A stretch of 64,000 nt of DNA, taken from contig VZDJ01007749.1 of NCBI GenBank assembly GCA_008694505.1, positions 8,702,601 to 8,766,600 on the forward strand. The letters are read 5' to 3'. The notes under the pieces are model-generated. The model saw only the letters and a list, made by a program, of their open reading frames with translations, searched no databases and was not told the DNA's origin. Below are positions 38,976 through 53,394 of the stretch, in pieces. Within the stretch, counting starts at the first letter, position 1, and every line of letters begins with the position of its first letter. This DNA is from Cyanoderma ruficeps. Taxonomy: Eukaryota > Chordata > Aves > Passeriformes > Timaliidae. The translations under genes were made by a program, and so were the position numbers.

Positions 38976-41900
38976 GAAGGTAATTCTCAGCTTCTATCTG
39001 CCTTTTCATCCTCTCTGCTCGGCCTGCAGAAATAGAGCTAATCCTCATGTCTGCATTGGGGAAAGGATTTTACAGTGGCAGTTAATTCCTACTCTTTAAG
39101 TCAATTTATGGTAGGTTTCCTGTTATTCTATATATCACGTGAGGGATGCATATCATGATTAAACTGTGGGTTTTTTCTGATTTCCTTCATTGTACTGGTG
39201 CTACGGTGTCTGTATTTTTGCCCAAGCATCATGAAAAGTCAGGATTAAATGGCTCATTATAAAGAAATAAATAACAGAAAAAATTGTAAATTAACTTTAA
39301 AGCACTCAGAAAAGGATGCTTTTTAGTATAATTCATGAGAAGACCATCCTTCCTGCCAGAAGGATGCCTCATTCTTAGCCCATTCTCAGAACTCAGTTTG
39401 TCTAAAGGGTTGCTATTATACCCTTGCATAGTAAACACAACATTCCTATGTGACTGAAAAGCATAATATCAATTCCTATAAAAATAAACAGTCAATTTGA
39501 AAAAATATTTACTAAAGATTTGCAGCATTTCCATTTCAGAAGAGTTTTAGATTTTCTGGATAAGTGTCAGAAACAGTTCTGTGTTTTCACATCACTACTT
39601 TATTCAATGCATTTTAGCTGAGGTATTGGTGAAGCAGCAGCCTGCTTTTAGGGCAACCTGGCCCAGAGAATGGTTCCAATCTTGTATCTAAATGCCCTAA
39701 ACCACAATCTCCCTCCACATGACAATCCTACACCCATGTTACGGAGCCAAATTCATATTTATAAATAAACAAGACTTTTAGAGGGTCTGCGTACAGTGAA
39801 GATGACATAATCAATCAAGATTTAAATCTAAGCAGTTATGCAGTTACCATGACTCTGAAACTGGCAGAAATTCGAAAATGAGTTTTTGAAAATAAATTTT
39901 AAAAATCAATAATCATCTAGTGGACCTGACAGCAGCTTATTTTTCCTTTACAGCAGATGTATAAACCATTCTGTTCATTACAAAGAAGTTCATCTTACTC
40001 TATTAGGTGGTAAGTGGAGTGTTAAAATTTATGTCAAAATACACTGTAGTGTTCTATCTTTGAAACACAAGCCAAATTTACTCTGATTTAAGCTAATGCA
40101 CATTCCTGAAAATCCATTGACTGCAAATAAGGGTAGAACTTGGCTTAGCTCATTGCCTCCTCATTGATTACAGTTTTTGTTGGTTTATTTCTTCCATTTT
40201 TTTAATAGTTAATGTTTGCCTATTATTGCTGCAGTTGTTGACTTCAAAGTCCCAGAGGGTAAAATTATTTGTTTACTCAGACTTCCTTCTGCCTGTTATC
40301 CTAACAATGTCTCTTAACTTTTATTGATTAGCGAGACACTAGTAACTTGGCCAGCTAAAATAGCACAGGGAGCTTGGATTCTCCTGTTTCTCATTTCCAA
40401 AGTGTTGCACACTCCCTGTCATTTTTACTCAGTTTGTGATCTATTTCACTAAATCTTACCACAGATTCATGTATGTCCTCTACTTATATTAGTAACCTAC
40501 TAACAAGTAGAAAAAATAATAAATGCTCATCCCCAAAACCCCAGACCCAATACAGTACCTGAAACCAAGAACTAAATCTGTGAACAACCTTAGGCCAACA
40601 GTTGGCCTTATTATGACCACCTTCACCTTGGTCTTCCTCCCAGCCAATTTCTCATGGCTTATTTGAACTCAGGCCCCACCATATGTTGTAGGTGCACCCA
40701 CACCTGGCCTTGTCCTTTGCTGTCCTGACTCCCTGACTGGTTTTCCTGGGTTAACCTCAAGCCCTTGTTATGTGTCCATGTGTGTCTATCTCATGTTGCC
40801 CCTGACTGGCTTGCATCAATGGACACTGGATTTATTTTGCTTACCTCACCATGACAGGAATGGTTAATAGACCCTAAGAGCACCCTGTTCATGTCCCCTG
40901 ATCTTTTGGGATTGCCCTTTTGTGTCACCCTTGGCTCCCAGATCATTCTCTCTCTTGAAGCAGCCCTGCTGTTGCTGACACTGGGTATCTTTGCACCTAA
41001 ATCTTGAGCTTTGACCCAGGAGCTGAGAACTTATGTAGATTTATAGAAGGCAGCATGTTTGATTAGAAATTATCCCTGCAGACCACAGAGAATTATTAGG
41101 AAAAGATACCTGGAAAAAAAGTAGGTATTCCTGTAGTTCTTACTGCTTGTGCCATGGTAAGAGGCATACTGGAATAGATCCAAGAATCATCCCAGCCCAT
41201 TATTTTGTATCTTTCAGCCACAAACAATAGATGTTCAGAAAAGCATTCCAAAACCTGCACATATCAAAAGATCCTTTCTTACTTCTGGAAGTATATAGGT
41301 ACAGAAACATCTGAGACAAGGTGGTCTCAATTTTCTGCATATAATCACCCTGAGCAGTGTAACCTTTTGAATCCATTTAGATGATAGACCTCTACAACAT
41401 CCCACAATAATGAGTGGGATGACATTGTCCATCATGTGGAAGAGTGCATCCCTTCATGGCAAGCCTGCTGCATGGATATTTTCTGCTTCTTACACCAGTG
41501 GATCGGAAACCAAATCTCAAGCAAAGTCACAAGAAAACTCAAGACAAAGCAGATCAAGGGGGGAAAAAGCAGCAGCAAGCATAGGTGTCAATTCTCAAGC
41601 TGCAAAGTAGACAAACAGCATAATGTGTGTCCTCCTCCACTTTTTATAACTGAGACAACCCAACAACGCCTTCCAGAAAACACACTGCATGCAGCTCGGG
41701 AGCCTAAATAAGTCAAAGCTCTGAGCATGAGCAGGCCCAGGCCCCTTGTTTTTTTCCTTTTTCAGCAGAACCCAGGTGACAAGAGTTCAAATCTGGATGT
41801 GCTTTATTTGGGCGCGAGGTAAACACTGGAGGCAGGGAGGGTTCCTGGGTGAAGTCAGCACAAATGCAAGGCATGCCTTCCCACGGAGCACGCTTTCTTG

Positions 41901-43733
41901 TCAGAGCAGTAAAACAACAAACAGCACCGTGAGAAATAACAAGAAACAAAATACTTCGTGTTCTAATCTATCACAAATGTTTATCTAGCAAATACATAGT
42001 TCAAGCGCCTGAACTATCCAGATTGATTTAATTTTTTTAAAAAAAAGATCTGCTGTGCTGACCATGTTCCAGGGGGGGTGTGAGGGGGCAGGTTTTATTA
42101 TAATCCATGGCACGTCGCCTCCCTGGCTGCACAGCAGAGCTTTCAAAGAGAGCTTTACAAACCCTGTTTCACTGGGAGGAGCAGCCTGCTCATATTGCCT
42201 GGGCAGCAGAGCTCGCTTCACAAAACAAACAGGAGCTCCTGTCCTTCATGCAGGGCTGTAGTATTTATTTCTTTGGAGGTCTAATCACGAAGGTTACTGG
42301 AAAATGTTCAGTCTGATGAAAAGAATTTTCCCTGTTCAGCCATTTTCACTTCAGTTCACAGTCAAGATGTGACAGACTCTGATAGCTTTAGAGAGTAGCT
42401 GGTGGCATTTCAGCAATTGCTGCCTGTCAGTCCATGCTCACCTACTGACACCTGCTTGCAGATTTACTTTGAAGTGAGCGGACAGGTTAAAATGACTATC
42501 AAACAGAAATCAAACATTCTGAACTATTTTAATTATCAGGTTGTTCACTGAAGCCCTCCCAAGGGTGAAAACAATATTTCTTTTTTAATCTAAAATATAC
42601 CATTTTTTTCTCTAATCTGAAGAATAGTCTTTCTCACTCTAAACGTCATTTAGCACATCAGTAATGGATTTTATCCGCACATACTTCAGGTTTAGCTGTT
42701 TTCTTTTTAGTATTACCTAGTTAGCCAGAAAACTTGAAAAGAACAGACTGTAGTCAAAAAATGCTTTATTAAAACCAATTGAATATAAATGATTATAAAA
42801 GTATAAAGACATATCTCTCCCCATTTACAGCAATTTTTTTTAGTTAAATAATTAATTCAAAAATACATTTGCCTCTATTTCCTCTTAAAAACTTAGCTAT
42901 TTTCCCTTACAGGCAGAGAACTAAAGCCTTCATAATAACCCTGTGAATTGCTTACTCAGAATGCTGATGTTTTTATGTTCTGCATTTTTATGGGCCAAAT
43001 TCACGCTTTAGCTCTTTGTTACCGTGGGATTCGATACAGTCAAGGCTGTTAAATTATTTCAAGTCTGCAAGGAATAATAATGTCTTGGATTAGTGTTCTG
43101 CTGATATTTAACCTTAAAGGGTATGTTTCTGAGAAAACACTGATATCATCCTGCCCCCCCAGTACAGGGTACTTCTTTTATCGGCATAACAAAGCAGTAG
43201 AAGATAAAACAACAGACAAATTCTGCATTTTTTATATCTGACTTCTCTGCCTCAGCTCTGATTTCACCCACGCAAGTCTACCATCATCACTATTTGTCCT
43301 CTGATAGGACCTGACAGCACCCAGTTTTTTTCCTACTGACTTGAGAAAAAACCCCAGATTGTTGATTTACTGTATATTATTATTTAAATGTTTTCATCAC
43401 AAAAAAAGAAGAAAAAAGCCATAAAAAATGGTAGATTCTAGTTTTATCAACTTTTAGAAATTCTACTTGCCATTTTCTTCAGAGGCTAGCAACTCATACT
43501 AAAACTTCTTAATGTATCTCATCACTGTAATCTCCAGATCAACAGGTAGGCCAGAATGATTTTACGTATTTCTCTGCTAGATTAAAAGGCAACATGTTAC
43601 CTTGAAGTGGTAAAAGTTATGTAAGAAATCAAAGACCAAAATCATAATAATCATAATTCAACTTCTCTGAAGATCAGAGGCATGAGCCATCTGAACTTCC
43701 TGACTAAAATAATGGGATTGCCCTGTAACTTTG

Positions 43734-44277
43734 TGTCTAGTGTAAGCAGGGGTGACAATTAACTACCACACACCTGCTCTCTCACCTCCCCTCATCCCCA
43801 GGTAGGATGCGAAGGAGAATTGAGGGGGAAAAAAAAGGCAAACAAGGTAAAAGAACAACAAAATTATGGAAATAAAGTAAAATAAACTACTACTCATAAC
43901 AACAAGAACAAAACAAATAATTGGAATTACAGGAGACAGAGAAAGGGAGAGAATTCATCCTCAAGACGAGCAAGTGATGCACAACACAGTTGTGCAGCCA
44001 ATTCCCCCCAGTTTAGATACTGGGCATGATGTTCTGTGGTATAGAATATCCCTCTGGATAGTTCAGGTCAGCTGTCCTGGCTGTGTTCCCTCCCAGCTTC
44101 TTGTGCACCTCTGCACTGGCAGAGCATGGGAAACTGAAAAGTCCTTGACACAGAGCAAGCACTACTCAGCAAGAACCAAAACATCAGTGTGTTATCAACA
44201 TTATCCTCATACTAAATCCAAAACACAGCAATGTACCAGCTTCTGAGGACAAAATTGTCCCAGCTAAAATCAAGACA
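43734..44277 (-). mobile_element. Solo LTR of an avian ERVL-type endogenous retrovirus
   Basis: Read on the minus strand it begins TGTCTTGATTTTAGCTGGGA and contains landmarks of the common avian ERVL LTR: GCTGTGTTTTGGATTTAG, GATAACACACTGATGTTTTG, TCAAGGACTTTTCAG, CACAAGAAGCTGGGAGGGA and AGGACAGCTGACC. It ends near TTACACTAGACA. Length is 544 bases with TGT...ACA termini. The usual TATATAAACTGGGG box is changed to TATCTAAACTGGGG (about 44005-44024). Flanking 5-mers CTTTG and CCTAG agree at only three positions, so the target duplication is decayed. No internal gag or pol sequence adjoins it, so it is a solo, old and probably silent LTR. Confidence 0.88.
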
Positions 44278-45343
44278 CCTAGTTTAGTGCGATCCTAAAT
44301 CTGGCCTTTCTCTGATTCTGTCCCACCTCAATGGTTTTATTTATGCTGAGAGTACACTTACATGTGAAATTAAGCAGCCTTATTACAACTAATTCTCAGT
44401 TTCAGCAGCCTCTGGGAGACAAAATCATATATCAACCATAACCTGGGCATGCCTGCAGAGCCATCAGAAAACATCCATTTGCATTCAGTTCAAGCACATA
44501 CCTCCATGCAGGCCTTTGTTTGCAGTGCTTCAGACCCCCATGCATATTTATTCTTCGCCATTCCGAAAACTATTTCCCAGAATGTCCAAAAGATCACAGT
44601 AACTTGCTAATCCTGGCAGAAATTTGCAGCCAGAGAGCACTACTGGGTCCTGAATTTTAATGCTGATGTTTATCTGCGGTACCAGCAGGCACTCTGGAAA
44701 GTCTATGGAAGCTACAGACTCCTGATTTTTTTGGCCAACTCTGTCAGATTTATATATTAACGTAGTAATTAGTGAGATAAATTGTTTGCATGTACCACTC
44801 ACCTGTCAGCAAAACCAGAGCAGTTCTCCTGATAGACTTGGGAGCATCTCATGCTCAGGAGACTTGGTTCAACAAGCCCTGACTGGGTTCCACATGCAGG
44901 ACAAGCACTCTGGCCTCGAGTGTTTTTCTGGTAGTCCCAAAAGACTAAAGCTGGATTCACGCTTTGAGGGAACAAAGGATTTTCTTCATGCTGTCACATG
45001 AAAATTAGAAACATTTTCTAGAGTTGAAGAGCCAGCAAAGCTGCCATGAGCTACAGGCTTTGTCTCACTCAAGACATGCACAGAAGCCACACCATTAATT
45101 CCTTGTGATTAGCCATAATTTAGGCTAGTTGCTGAACGTCAACTCTTAACACATGCTATGAAACTTTCAAATACAGCTAGAAGTTAATTTCAAGAATAAT
45201 TCACGATGAACAAGTTATTTTCATTGGTTGTTGTATCTTTGTATTTCATCAGCTGAGATCAGCAAAGACAGGCAAAGTAATGCAGCCTCTGTTTCTAGAA
45301 GCCTGAAAATACCAATGATGTTTAAGCTGCAGCTCCCTAAATG
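44278..45343. other. Intergenic, no gene recognised
   Basis: About 1 kb between the LTR and a CR1 copy. A minus-strand 85-codon frame at 44548-44802 looks mildly protein-like (VASIDFPECLLVPQ) but has no recognised family, start or splice context. Confidence 0.65.
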
Positions 45344-45741
45344 ATAGAATCATAGAATGGTCTGGGTTGGGAGGAAAAGACCATCTAGATCCAACCCCCT
45401 GGCATGAGCAGGAACACCTTTCATTAGATCCAGCTGTTCAAAGCTTTATCCAGCCTGGTATTGAACCAGGGACAGTGCATCCACCATTTCTTTGGGCAAC
45501 CTGTTCCAGGGCCTCACCACACTTCTCTATATCTAAACCCACTCTATTCCAGTTTGAAGCCATTCCCCCTTGTCCTATCACTACATGCCCTTGCAGGAAG
45601 TCCCTCTCCAGCTCTCTTGTAGCCCTCCTTTAGGCACTGGAAAGTGCTGTAAGGTGTCCCCAGAGCCTTCTCTTCTCCAGGCTGAACAGCCCCAAGAGTC
45701 TCAGCCTGTCTCCATAGGAGAGCTGCTCCAGCTCTTGGGTC
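45344..45741 (-). mobile_element. CR1 LINE, 5'-truncated 3' end
   Basis: Reverse-oriented CR1 tail. It starts at the 3' terminal ATAGAATCATAGAATGG, then runs through GGGCAACCTGTTCCAGGGCC, CCCCTTGTCCTATCACTACA, CTTCTCCAGGCTGAACAGCC and CATAGGAGAGCTGCTCCAGC. Well preserved and non-coding, of a different CR1 subfamily from the copies at 11.1 and 24.9 kb, judging by its 3' end. Confidence 0.95.
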
Positions 45742-48700
45742 AAGATTGATAATCAATATTGCAAAGGAATTAATCTCTGACCAGAAGTATCAAGCCCTTT
45801 ATGACTATAAGGTTTATGAAAGAGAAGTGTTGAATTTCAGCAGACTTCTGCCAGCACTGCAGAAGCAGAGCTGCTCTCCAGCCATGTGGCTGGGCTGCCC
45901 AGCCCTGGGGTACCCCAGGCTCACAGCGTTCACTGCCATGTCAGTCTCCCATTGTTGATCACTTGGGATCTCTTTTTCAGCCTAAGCAAAAACCACTAAA
46001 ATCAGATCTCAGCTGACTGGAGTGCTGCTAATTCTTCCTTTTCATATTTGTGCCTTTTTTGTGAGCATGTATGTAAAGTAACATTAAAAGTCTGGAAAAT
46101 TGCTTTTATGTTTTAGAGGAGATCAGAGTCCATCAAAATAGAAGTGCATTTCCCCATGCTGTATTAGAAGTTCAATAAATTTTCATTAGTTCAATATCAC
46201 TTTGATATCTCTGAAGTGCCAAAAAAATTAAGATATTGGCAAAGTGTCAGAATAATCGAGATTATTATTAAAGATTATGGGGGGGGATTTATGCAAACTA
46301 TGTTTTATCACCTCAAAAAGATGACATGCATGTCTTCTGAATCTCCCAAATTTATAAAATAAGGTGATTAGAATTGCATGGATGCCAGACTATTGATAGG
46401 CTTGGAACTGAATCACAGAGAAATAACTTACATTGTGCATTGACAGCTATGCATGATTGTTGTTGTTTTCATCTAGAAATGACTCTTGAAGAATCAGCAC
46501 AGCATTCCCTTACAGGAATTGTTTGTGGCCAAATCATAGTTGATCACACAGACCAAAGAAGACCAGATTTTTGTTTCTTTTCTCAGGTATTGAACCCAAA
46601 TAAGTGTTGACAAACAGTTTCGCTTGTATTCCTGATAAATCTATACTTGAGGGCTGAAAATATACTGCAAATCACATTATATGGAAACAAATGAAATAGA
46701 AATGCAGAAGGGTGGTAGAAATAAATTCTGTGCTGAAAGAATTTAAACATTCTTTGAAAAGAGAAAGCAACAGATTTACCCTTGTGTGCTTGCTTGTCTA
46801 GCTGTGGGTTGTCCAGGACACTGGATGGAGGGCAACAGGAAGGGCCACCAGGACAGGCTGGGGCCTGTGGGGCTCCAGAAGTGGCTGCAGGAGTTGGGTT
46901 TTATTTATACAAAGTGAAGCATCTCCTACAGAAAGAGAGACAGTGCATGTTTGGAGGTTCATGCTGTGCCCCAGCTCCTACTTAAACTCCTGTTTCTGTC
47001 CTCTAGAACCCCCTGCACTTTTGCCAGCCAGGTCTCTGAGGGACGCACCTGGTTTCAGATAGGAAAACCCAGGCACAATCCTCTATTGCATTTCCACCTG
47101 AAAATAATTAAAAGCTCAAGGGTATTTTAATAAGAATGTGCATTTTTTAGCCCTCAGAGACAGCCTTAATTAGTCTGATCTTTTGCAGGCACTTTTAGTT
47201 AAAGCAAATTGAGCAACAACATCATCTTAGCTTGCAGTTCACGCTAAGATTTTTCTATAGTTTCAGCAGATACAAAACTCAGCCCACAAAGTTATCCTCA
47301 CAGTCAGCACAATCTGTTTGCAGGGGTCTGGGTTTGCTAAACTGTTTCCACTTCAGTTAAAATAGAAATCAATTAAAAAAACCAAAACAAACAACAAAAA
47401 AAAAAAAGGCCCCAGCTAAAACAGTGCTAAACTTAGGGTCTTGTTCACAGAATGGAATGAAATGGTGTTTTAAATATCCTGGATCTGGATGTAAACAAGC
47501 TTACACCCTTATACCCATGACCATACTGTCACACAGAGCTGCTGCAGCCCCCTCAGAAGTAGCGGAGCTGAAAGTAGCACAGTTTGTGCCTCAGAGCTTT
47601 TCTCAATATACAGCACGTTCCCAGCACATTTTACCAAATGCTTCAACTGCAGCAAATCATCATATGCTACAACCATGTCAAGGGCACTGTCACACTTCAG
47701 ACACCCTCAGATTTCCTAAGTGCAGCTCCAGGAGGACCTTGGCAATGGATGGCACCGTGACATCTAAAAAAGTGTTAAAAACAAGCAAAAACCTTCTCAC
47801 AATCTTTGCTTGGCTCTTAGGCTTGTCTGGGGAAATAGTTTGATCTTGGCCCTAAATCAGTTTAGCCATGAAGGTATGAGCAAAAATCTAGCACATGGTG
47901 CCACAAGAACGTGGGAACACCTTTTCTTGTTTTATCTGTGGCGGGTTTGCCGTAGTTCACAAAGCGAGATGAATGTTGGATCAAGAGGAAAATGTTCTTT
48001 GTGCACAGCCATTCTCACCCAACCTCCAAAATGGACCAGCCGTAAACAGAGTATTAGAATAATAAAAAATACAGTGAAAAACAGAGTAATTTAGTGTCCT
48101 TCCAACAAGGAAAGCTAATTTTTTGGACACCATACTCCTATGTCGTTGCTATTTCTAAAAAATTCTAAGACTAGCTTTGAGATTGGTTCATCTGCAAGTA
48201 ACCCTTAAAGCAGGTGTTTGCATAATTTTTTTGAACCATCTTAAAGTCTTCTACAGGATAAGCACTTATGCAGAAAATAGTGCTAGGGCAATTCACATGT
48301 GAAAAACCTTTCCAGGCCAAATATAAGATCAAAAAGCTCACCTTTTTGTCATGGTTAGTACATTAACAACCACCTAGGGTCTTATTTCCGGGTTGACACA
48401 AGATGTATTTTGCATCTTGTAGATTTTAGCACATGGTTACTGGAAATTCCAATTTCTAAAGAAATAGCAAAAATGAAAGGCAGTGCTTAACTACAGAGCC
48501 ACTGGGGAGAGTTTCTGGTTTTGCAAGCTAATGTCTTTCAGCACCCAGACTCTTGTGTGCGTGCATGCACTTCCCAATATATAATTTGTTTTTTGAAGAA
48601 AAAAGAAAAGAAGAAAACCCCAAAGTTTCTGCTTCCTTGCCATATTTTGCATCTGTACAATGTACAAGCTACAGCCATGATCTTCATCACATTGTACTAT

Positions 48701-51700
48701 AAACTGCACTAATGGAATGAAAAATATTTTCTCCACCTTAAATAATTCATAATTTAAGCCTGTAGGGCAAATGACAGTGAATGTTGAAGTATCTTGCTAG
48801 CCAAAAACATAAACAACTGCAAGTATGTTTGGTTCCAAATCATCTTATGTTTTCACTCATTCGTCATTTGATGAGAAAAACACTCCTGTTGCCAGCCCTG
48901 AGAACCCTTAACTAAATGAGGAGAGAGTTAATTTACCTTCTCTCAAATCCCACACAGCTTGTGAACAAAATCAGGGCCATTTGTCTTGCTTGTCTCTGAT
49001 GTCTCCCTGCTTTTCAAGGCTCTTTACCTCTTTCCCTCAGCCTGTTCGAAGGAACTTTTCTTTAGGTACTAGAAACCAGTTTAACTAATTTACACAGAAA
49101 ATAAGTTGTCTATGTACACCAAACCATAATCAGAATTGGCTCTATAACAAGAGGCAAGGTAGAAAGTACTCCAAGAGACTAGGAAATAACTTGAGTGGAT
49201 GATGGAGGAGAAAGAACCCTATACCCAATATAAGATAAAAGGGAGACAAAATGAGGTCAATGAGAAGTCAAAACTTGCTAGGAAACAGTGGTGTAAATAT
49301 GCCTATGTGCAACATGTGAAGGGAAAACAAAGAGCTGCAGAGCAGGGGAGCTAATGAAGGCAGCTTTCCTATTGATTTCTGTCTCATGCTTGCTGTCTTA
49401 CCTACAACTTCTGACTGAATCTATCGCTACCAGGGGGGATTTTGTGAGGTCTCTCCTGTCTGGACTCCCTAATGAAGCACGAGCTCCAGCTAAGCAGTAA
49501 GAGAACCACAGTTAGCCTGCATCTTTATCTGCCTACCTGTTTTCATGGGCTTTAGAGAAACCTCACTTTTAAATGGTATTGTAAGTAATGATGGACTAAA
49601 AAAGCTTCTCGGAAAGGAATGGATGCACAGAGAAGCATATCAGTCCTGAACAGCATGGTTAAGGCATAGATAAGCCTCCTACCTCTCAGAGTGGGGAAGA
49701 TAAAAAAGAAAAAGGAAAGGAAAGAAAAAAACCTCATGATTGGCAGAATAAAAATAACACAACATCAAATGAATTAGGTCATCCATATCATGTCATGCAG
49801 AAAAGGATCCAGAAATCTTTTAAATGCACAGACATCCTCTGCTGTCCTATGTCCCCCTTCACATCCCTTTGCTTCTGCTCCTGGTTATACCTGGGTAGAC
49901 TTCAGTGCAGGATTCCCAAAGACAATATAACAATTTGGACCTGGTGGCAATTTGAACTATCAAGCCTAACCATTTGTTATGTAGATTATTTGAACTAAGC
50001 ATTTTTGCAGAGTTAAGCATTTTGTCTTCTTTAAAAGACAGCATGGTAAATCAATAAGTGCAAAACGTTATTGCATTATAACAGCAGAAGGTATATGTAG
50101 AGCACTATTAGAAAGTTTGAATTGTCATATATTGGACGTTATTAAAAGGACCTACATACAGAGAAGAGTCCTGCTGCTAATATGCTAAATTAAACAGCCT
50201 TATGAACTGGCATTAGTCCTGCACCAGCAAGCAGAACTTTTTTTGCAAGCAGAAGTGTCCCCTCAACTCCATTCTGCTGTTCCTGCCTCCCGCCACACTG
50301 CTTGTTCTAACCATGGTAGAAATTGCAGTGACAAGAAAGAGATACACATTCCTCTACATTTTATTTTAAAGGTACTGCTTTCTTCGTGTTTTGTCCTTTG
50401 CAATCGTATCAATCCTTGCACTGCTACAGTGTATCTGCTTCTGCTTAGCCTGGGAAAGTCATTCTGGATTTCCTGGTCTCCAAGGGAAGGACAGAGCAAG
50501 GCAGCTGCTAAGCTCCTGCAGGGATAGAAATGTTTATTTGGACAGCATACTGGTGCAGCAGACACTGGGATGAACTAACATGCACTCACTGTTTCTGTCC
50601 CGTCCCACCTAAAATAACGAAGGACAGGCAACTGCTGGGAGCTGCCCTCGGGATGTGCCCTGACAAGGCTGCAAGCTCTGCAGGGCAAGGTGGGTCAGCA
50701 GCAAGCTGGAAGGGCACCCCAGCACTGGAGAGGTGGGACACAGCTGCTGCCAGAATGCAGGAAACCAACACCTCTCCAAATGTTAACCGCAATCAGAAAC
50801 ACCCCCACACAGAAATTCCTGAGTCAAAATAATGGAGTTCGAATAACTCAGAGGGTTTGTTTTGCTTTGTGGGGATTTTTGCTTGTTCTTAGTTTTTTTC
50901 TTTTTTAAAGGACTTTGATGTAGCACCTCAACCTCTCTCCACTCTGTACCACCACCCTGAAGTTCTGTTATCTTCTCTCTGCAAATTGACAGCTGAACAG
51001 TAGCACAGAAGGATGTTCTGAAGAGCCAGTTTCTTCTCTGGTTGTTTATGGGTTGTTATTGAGACTTTCTCAAACACATGCTACCAGCAGAACATGCAGA
51101 CTAGCATTCTAGCGAGACAGCTGATGGATTTGAGGCAGAAAAGGAAATATGTGGAAAATGTAAAATCAGCCCTACAGCAGATCCATTCATAGAGAAGATT
51201 TTTCTTTTCAGATTAAGTAAATTCTAAAGCAATTACATCACAAATATCTGAAATGTAGTATGCAACCACTCAATGTGTGCAGCCAATTACCTGCCTCCTA
51301 TGCTTGGGTTTGGAAATACGAATTTAGGCATTTTGTTGCTGGGTCAAGAGGACTTGCTGGGAAATGGTTTACAGCACTAAACAACAGCCCTGTGTCCACT
51401 TGCAGGGCTCTGGTTCTCTCCTCTGGTGCAGGCTTACAAGCATTTCTGAGAAGCTATTCAAGCTTCAAACTTGTACAATCATTGCTGTGGAGAGCTGTTT
51501 TTCACCTCCTTTACTGTGAGTGGTAAGCAAGTTGGTAGCATAAAACAGAAAGACAATTTTGAGCAGTTACATTCTCTGATCTCTGGCTCCTTTCCTCAGT
51601 CATATATCAGTCACAATATTGTGTATAAGCTTGCAGTGATTTTTTTTCGAAACCTGTCAAATTCAGTCTATGTAAGAACCAAATCAGGAGGAGGAAGAGA

Positions 51701-53394
51701 TCTCCTTCTTTTGTTTTCAATTTAAGAAAGTGCTGCATGATGGACAGCTCATTTACAGTGCTGCCCATCGGCAAATTGTTATTACACTATTTAGACAAAA
51801 TTGTCTTTTTGGCAGCCGTTCATTAGTGGTAACTGCATTATGTACAAAATAATTTGGTTTAGAGCTTCTCATTTTATTTTTGTAGGAATTAAGGAACAGA
51901 GATGGTTCCAAATGAATCAGAGTATGGATTCCTAATTAGCAGTAATCGAAGTTTGACAGATTATCCAGTACTTCTTTGTCAGTAACCAAGAGTGTGGGCC
52001 CTCCTGGTAGCATACAAAGCGCTCACAGCTCACATCTATCAAAGCCATGCAAGGCAGCTTCACCACCTGCCTTCTTTATCGTCCTTTTCCCATCCTCTGC
52101 ACACAGAAAACAGGATCTAACTAAACCACTGAGCTGCCAGCTCCCTGGACTGAGCAGAAAAGAAGGGCTTGAGAGCCCTCTGACTCTCCCCTCAGCAACA
52201 GACCATCACTGGAAACTGCCTTCAGCAGCCTGGGGCTGCTCATGCTACAGGCAGACTCTGAAGCAGGTCCCATCTCCTGCCCTCACCTTCTTCTGCCTCT
52301 GCCTGTGCCATTCCCAGCTCCCCAGGAAGTCCTGGTCTACAGCTGTGGTCACTAAAAGATGCTGCCAGGCATGTAGGCAGGCTCCTGGCTGCTGCCCTCC
52401 CACCTTCTTAAATATGGAATAAAGTGGACTCATTCAGCTTTTACCTTTTGGAGAGGGAAATACAGCAACCAAAGAAAACCTCACCTTACCCAAAAAACTG
52501 ACCAAACAAAACCTCACCTCTCCATTTACATAGAGGCCTCAAGTTACCATCATGGTTTCAGGAACTTACAATACTAAAGGCTGGATTTTCCCCATGTCAC
52601 TTTCTACGTGTCTCTCAGGAACCCTTTTTTCCCAGTTTTCATACACTTTCAACCAACAGTGCTCAGTAACCAGCTGAGAGAAACTTCTTTGGTAGGTTTC
52701 TTACTATATTAATTTTTTTCTTTTCCAGATCTGCTTGCCTTGGTGACTAAGTGCTATACCTGATTTAAATTTCCACTAATTTGTCTTGCACTTGTTTGGG
52801 CAAAGGAAAAGTTTCCCTGCTAGTGTTCTCAGTTTTCTAGACTAGCACAAGCTGTATCTAACCACTTTGAACTTCTGTCTATAAAGTCCATGGCCCAAAT
52901 TGGCATCAAATGAAAGTAAATTTTACCATGGAGAAGGTAGAAGCTGACAGAGGTGGCAAATTTGTATTAGACTTTATATTAGACAGAGCTGCAAAGCCAA
53001 AAGGGACTATTTGTAAAAGTATGATAAATTCTGGCCTGGAGAATGATCGATAGGTAAAAATATTGTTTTAGCATACTGCTTCTAATCTAGGACATCTGAA
53101 AGGGGGGATTATTAATGACTTCTCTTGTGGTTCATTACTTCTGCGAGGAACAAAATTACTTTGTAATTTAAAGATGAGAAGATTCTGCACATATCAGAAA
53201 TAGAGTAAGCCTGTTTAAAATTATAAATCTTATACACCTGCTCATATAGGAGCACAGTTTCAGTCAATGAAGGGCTTTGTGCAGCTCCGTCCCTACAATA
53301 AACCAGAACATTCCTTAAGTAAAAGACCCTGGTATATTGTGTGTATATATCACATGTGCTTCTTACAAAGAATATATAGAAATGTGGGATAATA
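45742..53394. other. Intergenic, no gene recognised
   Basis: 7.6 kb with no recognised exon. Plus-strand frames at 47424-47843 (140 codons) and 51976-52422 (149 codons) are the longest. Both lie in GC-richer patches, lack domains, and are best read as chance. An A12 run sits at 47396-47407. A cluster of short frames on both strands at 50243-50832 marks another GC-richer patch of unknown origin. Confidence 0.65.

Larger units (their letters stand above)
28764..43733. other. Intergenic, no gene recognised
   Basis: Fifteen kilobases without a recognisable exon. It holds a poly-T tract with an assembly N (30183-30201), an A/C-rich tract (34374-34503), a hairpin (37169-37194), a poly-A run (38961-38975), and GC-richer patches near 34.6-35.3, 40.5-41.1 and 41.4-42.3 kb of unknown origin. 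The longest frame (34723-35235, plus, 171 codons) is Ser/Pro/Gln-rich, without a known domain, and lies in one of those patches. Confidence 0.65.

Noticed and set aside
39620..39700. Faint CR1-like phrase (GGGCAACCTGGCCCAGAG)
   Set aside because: Too short and unsupported by flanking CR1 sequence.
47424..47843. 140-codon plus-strand frame
   Set aside because: No recognisable family; codon content resembles neighbouring non-coding frames.
51976..52422. 149-codon plus-strand frame
   Set aside because: Ser/Pro/Cys-rich chance frame in a GC-richer patch, with a competing antisense frame.
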